Below are positions 51,638 to 58,381 of a stretch of 58,381 nt of DNA, piece after piece; within the stretch, counting starts at the first letter, position 1, and each line of letters starts with the position of its first letter. Source of the DNA: Congzhengia sp045576635 (GTDB lineage Bacteria > Bacillota > Clostridia > UBA1381 > UBA9506). The notes beneath the pieces were generated by a model. It was not told the origin of the DNA and did not search any database. It was given only the letters and a program-made list of their open reading frames with translations. Location: assembly GCA_045576635.1 (NCBI GenBank), contig JAZNGT010000037.1:1-58381 (forward strand), read 5' to 3'. The translations under genes were made by a program, and so were the position numbers.

Positions 51638-51900
51638 ATATGACAAATATGACATTTAAAAACCGCGAGGCTTTGATGATGAAAATCATGGAAATCGACT
51701 TTGCCTTAAACGAAATGGTACTCTATTTAGATACCCATCCCAACTCTAAAAACGCACTTGCACTCTATCATAAATATGCAGAAAAATCCCGCGAGCTGAA
51801 AAAACTCTACAACGAAGCCTGCGGCCCGCTCACTTCTTCTGATAACCTTTCAGAAGAAAACTGGGATTGGATTTCGGGCCCATGGCCGTGGGAATTATAA
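51634..51900 (+). CDS. cotJB: Spore coat protein CotJB
   Basis: An 88-residue protein. MMKIMEIDFALNEMVLYLDT, HPNSKNALALYHKYAEKSRE and the terminal Trp-rich WDWISGPWPWE are the CotJB pattern. ATG 51634 is preferred: AAAGGAG (51617-51623) lies 10 bases upstream, whereas GTG 51625 is too close. Translationally coupled to cotJA. Confidence 0.94.
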   Translation: MNMTNMTFKNREALMMKIMEIDFALNEMVLYLDTHPNSKNALALYHKYAEKSRELKKLYNEACGPLTSSDNLSEENWDWISGPWPWEL

Positions 51901-51915
51901 GGAGGGAATAACAAT

Positions 51916-52473
51916 ATGTGGCAATATGAGAAAAAACTGCAATTTCCGATAAAAATTAAAAACACAAACACAAAACTTGCAAACTTTATTATTTCGCAGT
52001 ACGGTGGACCGGATGGTGAAATGGCGGCTTCCATGCGCTATCTTTCACAGCGTTTTTCGATGAAGGATGATAGCGTGAAAGCACTCCTTACGGACATTGG
52101 TACCGAAGAACTTGCGCATCTTGAAATGGTGGGAACCATTGTACATCAGCTCACCAAAAATGCAAGTTCATCTGAAATTGAAAACAGTCCGTTCGCAACT
52201 TATTTTATCGACCATGGTAAAGGCATTTGGCCTACCTCTGCGGCAGGTCAGCCGTTTAATGCCATGAGTTTTGCTGTAAAAGGTGACCCGATTACCGACC
52301 TGGTGGAAGATTTGGCGGCAGAACAAAAAGCGCGCACAACATACGATAACATCTTAAGGGTATCAGATGACCCCGATGTAAACCGCGTAATCGCATACTT
52401 GCGCCAGCGCGAAATCAACCACTTCCAGCGGTTTGGTGAAGCCTTAAACAGAATTCAGTGTCAGAATAAATAA
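51916..52473 (+). CDS. cotJC: Spore coat protein CotJC (manganese-catalase family)
   Basis: A 185-residue ferritin-like protein. The di-manganese helices include SVKALLTDIGTEELAHLEMV with the E-E-x-x-H motif, a second set at AAEQKARTTYDNILR and ending INHFQRFGEAL. In Clostridioides difficile CotJC-type proteins on the spore have catalase activity. AAGGAGGG precedes ATG. Last gene of cotJABC, followed by a bidirectional terminator. Confidence 0.95.
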   Translation: MWQYEKKLQFPIKIKNTNTKLANFIISQYGGPDGEMAASMRYLSQRFSMKDDSVKALLTDIGTEELAHLEMVGTIVHQLTKNASSSEIENSPFATYFIDHGKGIWPTSAAGQPFNAMSFAVKGDPITDLVEDLAAEQKARTTYDNILRVSDDPDVNRVIAYLRQREINHFQRFGEALNRIQCQNK

Positions 52474-52483
52474 GTTACGATAT

Positions 52484-52515
52484 AAAAAAACTGCAAGCAT
52501 GCTTGCAGTTTTTTT
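52484..52515. terminator. Bidirectional terminator between cotJC and the polysaccharide cluster
   Basis: A perfect 32-base palindrome with core ACTGCAAGCATGCTTGCAGT and A/T tracts at both ends. Serves both converging units. Confidence 0.9.
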
Positions 52516-52516
52516 G

Positions 52517-53518
52517 TTATTTCGTTTCCTTGTAAAATTCTTTGTACCACGACGCAAATTTTGAAAGTCCTTCTTTTAAACTTGTGTTTGGTTTGAAATC
52601 AAAATCGCGTACCAAATCGTCTACATCCGCAAAGGTCTGGTATACATCACCCTGCTGCATGGGAAGAAATTCTTTCTCTGCTCTTGCCTCAATAATGCCC
52701 TCTTTCATGAGACATTCTTCTAGGGTTTCTACAAAATATAAAAGGTCTTCCGGCTTGTTGTTGCCGATGTTATATACCTTGTAAAGTGCGCCATCCTCGT
52801 TTTCTGCGGGCGGTTTTTGCATTACGTTTACAATACCCGTTACAATGTCATCGATATATGTAAAGTCACGCTTCATATCACCAAAATTAAAGATTTGGAT
52901 TTTTTCACCTTTTACCAGTTTGTTTGTGAAGCCAAAGTATGCCATATCCGGTCTTCCGTAAGGACCGTAAACGGTAAAGAATCTAAGTCCTGTTGCGGGA
53001 ATTTTATAAAGTTTTGAGTACGCGTGTGCCATAAGTTCATTTGACTTTTTAGTGGCTGCATAGAGCGATACGGGGTTGTCTACTTTATCTTCTACGGAAT
53101 ACGGCACCTTCTTGTTGGTTCCGTAAACCGATGAACTTGATGCGTACACAAGGTGTTTTACAGGATATGCCCTGCACGCCTCTAAGATATTAAAAAAGCC
53201 AATCAAATTGCTTTCTATATATGCATCGGGATTCGTAATCGAATAGCGTACACCTGCCTGTGCCGCAAGATTTACGACAGTTTCAAACCGATACGTTTCG
53301 AATAAAGATAAAACCTTTTCCTTATCTTTCAAATCGCCTTTTTGGAACGTAAAGTTTTCGTACTTTTTTAAAATTTCAAGTCGTGCATCTTTTAATTTCG
53401 GGTCGTAGTAATCGTTTAAATTGTCGTATCCTACAACACTTTTTCCTTCTTCTAATAGTCGCACAGAAAGATGAAATCCGATAAAACCTGCCGCTCCCGT
53501 TACTAATATATTTTCCAT
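52517..53518 (-). CDS. NAD-dependent epimerase, UDP-glucuronate 4-epimerase-like
   Basis: A 333-residue extended short-chain dehydrogenase. Seen: VTGAAGFIGFHLSVRLLEEG, GYDNLNDYYDPKLKDARLE, the SSSS and catalytic SLYAATKKS (Tyr-x-x-x-Lys) elements, and RFFTVYGPYGRPDMAYFGFT. The DNLNDYYDPxLK block and the latter motif are characteristic of UDP-glucuronate 4-epimerases (GAE, LspL/Cap1J-like) making UDP-galacturonate. Final gene of the surface polysaccharide cluster in the leftward direction. Confidence 0.9.
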   Translation of the reverse strand: MENILVTGAAGFIGFHLSVRLLEEGKSVVGYDNLNDYYDPKLKDARLEILKKYENFTFQKGDLKDKEKVLSLFETYRFETVVNLAAQAGVRYSITNPDAYIESNLIGFFNILEACRAYPVKHLVYASSSSVYGTNKKVPYSVEDKVDNPVSLYAATKKSNELMAHAYSKLYKIPATGLRFFTVYGPYGRPDMAYFGFTNKLVKGEKIQIFNFGDMKRDFTYIDDIVTGIVNVMQKPPAENEDGALYKVYNIGNNKPEDLLYFVETLEECLMKEGIIEARAEKEFLPMQQGDVYQTFADVDDLVRDFDFKPNTSLKEGLSKFASWYKEFYKETK

Positions 53519-53528
53519 AAAACTACTC

Positions 53529-54719
53529 CTATTTTATCATTTCTAAATCTTTCATCAATTGCATACGTTCAACAAACTCCGGATGTATCGGCGTTTCTGT
53601 TTTTTTCGATCGTTTCTTAAATAAAAGATCAAAATATCTGTGAACCCACGCAAGCGGAATGAAAAACTTATGTTTTGCATAACGATAGCCAAACCGATCC
53701 ACAAGCAAGGATTGTTTCGGGAAAAACTTATCAAACAAACTGTATTCGCTCTTTAACGAAACAAATAACTTATACTTGTAGCCTGACATAGACGTTCTTC
53801 TGTCACAGTACGCGTTATAAAACCGTTTTCGTTTATCTGTTGCTGCGCCAAAAATGCCGCCTGCTTCTGTATCTTCTAAAATTTTAGTTGCAAGCGCTTC
53901 GTCTTCTATTTTATAATCAAATCCAAAATACATAGCGCCGATTATTTTTATAACATCAACCAACTTTTTGTATCGCAATTTTTCTAACATGCGATTATAG
54001 CGGTCAAAATCTATTTTTTCTTTATTTGCCTCTATGTACAAAAGGAGATCCATCATCTGACGCACACCGCCACCACTAAGTATCAGGTGCTTAATATAAT
54101 GCGCAGTTAAGTACATAAGTCCGTCATTAACGCCTAAGGTATGATAATTATTTCCTTCAATTTCAATGGTTCGCCACGGCTCATTATACATATTAAGTCC
54201 GTCAAACAGAATCTCGGAAGTTCTGTTACTATATAGCATCACATGCACTTCAAGAATGCCACCAATTGGATGCCGGGCTACAAGGTGATGCTCATTTTTA
54301 GCGCGTTGCTCCACTTCATATCCATTTTGTAAAAGAATCTTTTTTAAACGCTTCTCGTATTTTGGATGAATTAAAATATCCGTGTCACTGGATATTCTGT
54401 ACTCCGGATTTTGATAAAGTGCAGAAACTGTGGCACCTTTTAACATACAACACGGTATGCCCATTTTTTCGATTCTTCGAATCATTTCAAGCGCAAACGA
54501 CTTTCTTGTAATCGCTTTTGTCATAAGTGCAAGAAACTCGGTCTTATACTGAGAAGCTGGGCTAATCTTAATAAGTTCCGGAAAAACCATTGTCCAAACT
54601 CCCTGCTCTAATGAATACCTGCGGATTTCTTCAATATTCACTTCTTCATTTAAACTGCATTCTGCACCGTTTGCGTTTTTTCCAAACAGACGCAGCATTG
54701 CCTCAAAGTCTTTGGTCAT
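53529..54719 (-). CDS. Nucleotidyltransferase-fold protein (NTP_transf_5-like)
   Basis: A 396-residue protein. The core CCMLKGATVSALYQNPEYRI followed by SSDTDILIHPKYEKRLKKIL is the NTP_transf_5 pattern (PF14907), with the two Asp of D-T-D as metal ligands, seen in polysaccharide and lantibiotic/peptide clusters. The rest is helical. Its substrate is unknown; it may modify a sugar or lipid intermediate. 10 bp upstream of the epimerase and preceded by a GGGAGA site. Function by family only. Confidence 0.82.
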   Translation of the reverse strand: MTKDFEAMLRLFGKNANGAECSLNEEVNIEEIRRYSLEQGVWTMVFPELIKISPASQYKTEFLALMTKAITRKSFALEMIRRIEKMGIPCCMLKGATVSALYQNPEYRISSDTDILIHPKYEKRLKKILLQNGYEVEQRAKNEHHLVARHPIGGILEVHVMLYSNRTSEILFDGLNMYNEPWRTIEIEGNNYHTLGVNDGLMYLTAHYIKHLILSGGGVRQMMDLLLYIEANKEKIDFDRYNRMLEKLRYKKLVDVIKIIGAMYFGFDYKIEDEALATKILEDTEAGGIFGAATDKRKRFYNAYCDRRTSMSGYKYKLFVSLKSEYSLFDKFFPKQSLLVDRFGYRYAKHKFFIPLAWVHRYFDLLFKKRSKKTETPIHPEFVERMQLMKDLEMIK

Positions 54720-54776
54720 GACAGGTTCTCCCTTGTTTACCAGATTGAATTAAAACAATGACGATACTCTCTTTTT

Positions 54777-55727
54777 TTACAGTTTTCTGTATATTTTATC
54801 TGTATCAAATCGTTTTGAAAGTGGAACTTTCGTTTTATCTTTATATTTTCCGATACCGATAAGCAATACAATCTGCTCATCTTCGGGAATGTTGTGTTTT
54901 TTACGGAAATCGATCCAATATTTTTGCGGTGTTAAAGCCCTTTGTACGACACAAGCCGCAACATGATAAGCATGAAGCGCCAAAGTAAGATACGCCGCAA
55001 AAATAGAGGCACTTACGATATACTGATTTCTTTCATTGATACTGTACGCTGACTGCTTTCCCGTTACAATCAAAAATTTATCTACGTCATCTTTGAAACC
55101 GCCCACGCCCTCAAGTGCATAGCCAGCTTCTGCTAAAAATACATCTCTTTCAACAGAATATACTCTGACACCTTGTCTGTTGCATGCAGAAGGGCATCGT
55201 TTTGCCAATGTGATTGCTTTTTGCAAGATTTCGTCATCGACACTTTCACCTGAAAATTCCCTTACACTGTGTCTTGTATAAAAGAATTTTTCAATTTCCT
55301 CTATATTAAAATCCATATCAGAAAGCACAAGCTTTTCTGTTCCGCCGTATACACTTTCTTTTTCCGGCAATTTAGATTGAAAAGCTTCCCACATTTCCTT
55401 TATTTTAATGACATCTTCGTTCTCAAAATTATGATCGGCATGAAATTTTAAATATGCAGAAACACCATCTAGAATGTAATACAGACAGTCATTATCGTCA
55501 AATTCTAAGTTTAAATACTGTTCACCGAGCGAAAACAGTTCTTTCATTTTTGCCACGCCAAAGCCTTTTCGTGGATTTTCAATGCTTAACCCTTTTTCAA
55601 TCGAATGTACCATTCGAATAATATCGGCTTCCATACGACTTTTTAAAAATTCTTTTCCCCGGGTGGCACGAAAATCTCTCTTTAGTTCTCTTACGATTGT
55701 GAGCATTTGCCTGATTTTTTGTTTCAT
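54777..55727 (-). CDS. Nitroreductase-family flavoprotein
   Basis: A 316-residue protein. The C-terminal two-thirds is a nitroreductase fold: FYTRHSVREFSGESVDDEIL, AKRCPSACNRQGVRVYSV, and IPEDEQIVLLIGIGKYKDKT near the end bind FMN. An N-terminal helical extension of about 140 residues (FLKSRMEADIIRMVHSIEKG) is not part of a usual nitroreductase. Its place inside a polysaccharide cluster is unusual, and the donor and substrate are unknown. GGGGAG site before ATG. Confidence 0.88.
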   Translation of the reverse strand: MKQKIRQMLTIVRELKRDFRATRGKEFLKSRMEADIIRMVHSIEKGLSIENPRKGFGVAKMKELFSLGEQYLNLEFDDNDCLYYILDGVSAYLKFHADHNFENEDVIKIKEMWEAFQSKLPEKESVYGGTEKLVLSDMDFNIEEIEKFFYTRHSVREFSGESVDDEILQKAITLAKRCPSACNRQGVRVYSVERDVFLAEAGYALEGVGGFKDDVDKFLIVTGKQSAYSINERNQYIVSASIFAAYLTLALHAYHVAACVVQRALTPQKYWIDFRKKHNIPEDEQIVLLIGIGKYKDKTKVPLSKRFDTDKIYRKL

Positions 55728-55743
55728 AATTTTTCTCCCCAGT

Positions 55744-57252
55744 TTATTTTCTAATTTTCTGCATCATTCGTGTTTTGAGATAAATCAATTCTTCTCTGCT
55801 AAAAATTACGCTTATAATTGCCACAATCACTACTGCGATTATTGTCACAAGCACGGCATAGCACGCCCATGATAAATAGTTAAGTGTTTGCGGAATAGAA
55901 ATTACGCAATTCGCAACAAATATAATGAGTATGTATGTAAGAAAATACAAAACGTACGTTTTAAACAAATGAAATTTGGGTAGTTTTATAATATGCTTCA
56001 TTGCATAAATTGCAAGTTGAACCGAACGGAATACCGATCCGGCAAAAGAACCAATTGCAACACCGATAATGCCGAAAAAGTGCAGCATAACAAGAGAAAC
56101 AACGATGTTAATGATAACTTCTAAAATCGCACCGTTACGGGTTTGTTTAAAATGGCCTGCTGCTTCTACCAAGGTCTGGTACGGTCTTCTCATACAATTT
56201 GCCATTGCAACGGTAGACATTGCAACCGCAAAAACCGGTCTTATATAATTTACATCGACAATACCACTTGTATAAATGCGAACAAACGACGTAATCATCA
56301 CTGCTGTTACCGAAAAAATCACGCTGCAAACCGCAAACAATCCCCATTCAATAAAACAAAATACCTTCTTTAAATTTTCTTCTTCGTTTTTTGCAATTAT
56401 GTTTCCAAACGTAGAGGAAATTCCAGTGACCGTTGCCACAACGATTTTTTCCATATTATGGCTTACCATATAATGTACGGTGTATACAGATATCTCTTTT
56501 AAATGGACAAAAAGGCTGAGTATTGTAAGACCAACATTGGTGTTTACGATAATTGCCATTTGCTGTGCAAACGCATCCCATCTCTGACTGATGACATCGC
56601 TTTTGACTTTCACATTAAAATCCAGGTTGTAATGTTTTTTTGCATAAACGGTAACAAACAAAGGATTCAAAAGCATAGCAAACGCCGCGCCTATTTTTAC
56701 CACATGAATGGACTGGCCGATTTCTATCAGAATATATGACACTACAAGAGATGCAATCTGTGAGATAATAACCGCCAATGTTTCTATGTAGTATTTTTGG
56801 TCTGCCTGAAGCAAAATTTTGTATTTAATTCCCACAAGGTTATCTATAAATGTGGAAGAACCTATAATAAGCATCAACGAAAACGTATACCAGAAGCTAT
56901 ATTCCCCTCTTGCTACAAAAGGATATACAACTGCCAGAATCACAATGTACAGTCCCACAAAGAACGAAATTTTGTACATGTACGACTGCGTCGCAACCAT
57001 GATTTTATCGATTTCGCCCTTGTCATTATCTGCAAGCGGTTTAAAAAGTGCCGCCCTGGTTACCGCCCCAACGCCTGCACGTAAAAGAGTCGAAAAGCCC
57101 AAAAACTGAACAATTGAACTTAAAAGACCGTTACACGATGACCCAAACGTAAGCAGTATAAGTCTCGGCAAAATGAGTCCGCTGATTAACGCAACCACTT
57201 CACTTGCCCATCCTGCCAGCATATTTTTTCTTAAGGCACTTGCTCTGCCCAT
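55744..57252 (-). CDS. Polysaccharide flippase (Wzx/MATE-like)
   Basis: A 502-residue protein with 12-14 membrane helices, ordered as in Wzx/PST exporters: FGSSCNGLLSSIVQFLGFST in the first quarter and a later SLVMLHFFGIIGVAIGSFAG. These flip undecaprenyl-linked repeat units across the membrane. It sits between the pyruvyl transferase and nitroreductase genes, with short gaps on each side. Confidence 0.9.
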   Translation of the reverse strand: MGRASALRKNMLAGWASEVVALISGLILPRLILLTFGSSCNGLLSSIVQFLGFSTLLRAGVGAVTRAALFKPLADNDKGEIDKIMVATQSYMYKISFFVGLYIVILAVVYPFVARGEYSFWYTFSLMLIIGSSTFIDNLVGIKYKILLQADQKYYIETLAVIISQIASLVVSYILIEIGQSIHVVKIGAAFAMLLNPLFVTVYAKKHYNLDFNVKVKSDVISQRWDAFAQQMAIIVNTNVGLTILSLFVHLKEISVYTVHYMVSHNMEKIVVATVTGISSTFGNIIAKNEEENLKKVFCFIEWGLFAVCSVIFSVTAVMITSFVRIYTSGIVDVNYIRPVFAVAMSTVAMANCMRRPYQTLVEAAGHFKQTRNGAILEVIINIVVSLVMLHFFGIIGVAIGSFAGSVFRSVQLAIYAMKHIIKLPKFHLFKTYVLYFLTYILIIFVANCVISIPQTLNYLSWACYAVLVTIIAVVIVAIISVIFSREELIYLKTRMMQKIRK

Positions 57253-57270
57253 TTACCATTCACCATCCAA

Positions 57271-58287
57271 TTAGTTTAAAAACTGTTCTAAATAATCTAA
57301 TGATTGTTTTCTTTTTTGCTCTAAAATCTCATTTACTGTGTTATAGTCTATTTTTACAGAGAAAATTTCTGCAATATTATCTTCCTTATCCAATAACCTG
57401 TCTGACAATCCGAAACTTTTCAAAAGATTTTCGACCTTTTTCTTTTCTTTACCAAAACTTACAAAGTTTTTATTGAATATAATTGAAAAAACATTCCCAT
57501 GAAACGTATCGGTAATCACATAGTCTGCCTTCTTGTAATAGGCAATCATAAGAGACGGATGAAACGGAATGTCTTTACCAAATCTTATAATCTTCTTTTT
57601 GTTTTCTTTGGCAAATGCTTGTAAATTCTGCGTTTGCATCTTTGTCATTTTACCAAAATAGTAAAGGAGTATAAAATCCTTTTCTTTGCATTTCTCTGCC
57701 ATATTATCGTATTCATCACGCGATACAAGCATTGTAGGATCAACAACCATTTGAGGCGTTTTATCGTCTTCCAATAATGTTTCGGCAATCTCAAAGGTGT
57801 GTTCATCTCTTACGGAAATGCCAGAAAATGCGTTTATAGATTCTTTGAATACCGGATTTTGATAAAATACTTCAGCATCCGTAGAACCTACCGATGCTGC
57901 GTATGTAATTTTTTTCTCGTTTATACCTACACCCCAGTATCTCTCCCAGTTTTCTTTAAAATAATTATCTTCCATATTCCAGATAGTGTCACTTCCGTAT
58001 ATGACAAGATCTTTCCCGGTAAGCGTATTTGTCTTGGGAAGTTTTTTCTGAATTTTATGAAACATAAAATATTCAACCAAAATAAAATAAGCACGCTTAA
58101 TTTTTCCTTTTGCAAAATGCTTAGCCGCAAAAATAATTCGGGAATATAATTTATTTTTTCTGTACGTTTTTCGTTTTAAAAAAGTAACATCCTTACCCTT
58201 TTTCTTTAACGTGCGGTATAATGCGTATGCCTGTAAAAAACTTCCGCAATTATAACTGTTGTAAACAGTAACAATACTAATCTTCAT
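57271..58287 (-). CDS. Polysaccharide pyruvyl transferase family protein
   Basis: A 338-residue protein starting MKISIVTVYNSYNCGSFLQA, the NCGSFLQAYAL block of the family (PF04230, CsaB/PssM-like), with GSDTIWN, ISVRDEHTFEIAE, VDPTMLV and ITDTFHGNVFSI later. It would transfer a ketal pyruvate from PEP to a sugar in a surface glycan, or a related group. ATG 58287 follows AGGAGG directly; a longer frame is not needed. Confidence 0.88.
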   Translation of the reverse strand: MKISIVTVYNSYNCGSFLQAYALYRTLKKKGKDVTFLKRKTYRKNKLYSRIIFAAKHFAKGKIKRAYFILVEYFMFHKIQKKLPKTNTLTGKDLVIYGSDTIWNMEDNYFKENWERYWGVGINEKKITYAASVGSTDAEVFYQNPVFKESINAFSGISVRDEHTFEIAETLLEDDKTPQMVVDPTMLVSRDEYDNMAEKCKEKDFILLYYFGKMTKMQTQNLQAFAKENKKKIIRFGKDIPFHPSLMIAYYKKADYVITDTFHGNVFSIIFNKNFVSFGKEKKKVENLLKSFGLSDRLLDKEDNIAEIFSVKIDYNTVNEILEQKRKQSLDYLEQFLN

Positions 58288-58381
58288 AAAGCCTCCTGTA
58301 CGATAACATATCAACTACATTTAACCCTGATTAAAAAATGAAACATAATCAAACTGATCAATATATCGTTTTCCGCTAATT
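58288..58381. other. Start of the window's right edge, no gene seen
   Basis: 94 bases upstream of the pyruvyl transferase gene, holding its AGGAGG site. I see no promoter or coding sequence; the polysaccharide cluster probably continues beyond. Confidence 0.5.

Noticed and set aside
1..58381. CRISPR arrays, insertion sequences, tRNA or rRNA genes
   Set aside because: I looked for regularly spaced repeats, transposase motifs and cloverleaf or rRNA signatures and found none; this was by eye, so a degenerate example could be missed.

Overview
The window reads as chromosomal DNA of an AT-rich, low-GC Gram-positive, endospore-forming anaerobe of the class Clostridia. The sporulation genes spoVAD, spoIIGA, sigE, spoVG and cotJABC, the Firmicutes-type gyrB-gyrA, whiA, cdaA-cdaR and DnaD-type primosome genes, purine-rich ribosome binding sites (AAGGAGG-like) and TTGaca-N17-TATAAT promoters all agree. 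I cannot name a genus from sequence alone. I see no tRNA, rRNA, insertion sequence, prophage or CRISPR array. Almost everything is recognisable core genome; novelty is confined to small genes, gene remnants and intergenic regulatory DNA.

Layout. 1-8700 (mostly + strand): the end of feoB and a FeoB-associated Cys-rich peptide, an NSS sodium symporter, an isolated spoVAD with a YkuS-like gene, the cysteine desulfurase / IscU-like scaffold / mnmA operon that feeds sulfur into tRNA thiolation, an unknown membrane protein on the other strand, a NiaX-like ECF substrate-binding component and L-lactate dehydrogenase. 8700-12460 (- strand): prs, a DnaC/DnaI-like helicase loader, a DnaD-domain initiator, rpsO behind a structured leader, and a 55-residue remnant of a CwlD-type amidase. 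12540-28530 (- strand): an almost gapless 12-gene run from pyrH through frr, uppS, cdsA, dxr, rseP, mutL, miaA, recD2, trmR, pth and mfd, then prsA, which has its own promoter. 28530-33000: gtrA-like gene, the Spo0A-type spoIIGA-sigE operon, murC and spoVG. 33000-37575: gyrB-gyrA. 37575-49100 (- strand): tcdA, a second GyrA/ParC-like subunit, a DUF6062 protein, coaE, a lytic transglycosylase, apbE, polA, whiA, an RseC-family protein and rqcH. 49100-51460: a candidate small RNA or long leader, cdaR-cdaA (c-di-AMP synthesis) and a divergent sigma-E-type promoter. 51458-52515: cotJABC. 52517-58381 (- strand): a surface-polysaccharide cluster that continues past the window edge.

How it fits together. 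SpoIIGA processes the pro-sigma-E encoded by the next gene, and a sigma-E-like promoter sits before cotJABC in the same window. Isoprenoid and lipid-carrier synthesis (dxr, uppS), phospholipid precursor synthesis (cdsA), murC and the flippase/epimerase cluster supply the envelope. mfd, mutL, recD2, polA and two type II topoisomerase A subunits handle DNA. No wholly new multigene system is evident. The observations most worth a second look are the candidate RNA at about 49190-49309, the duplicated CxxC/CxxH protein at 45467-46183, the cwlD remnant, the promoter-level sporulation circuitry, the extra GyrA-like subunit, and the polysaccharide cluster that contains a nitroreductase and an NTP_transf_5 protein.
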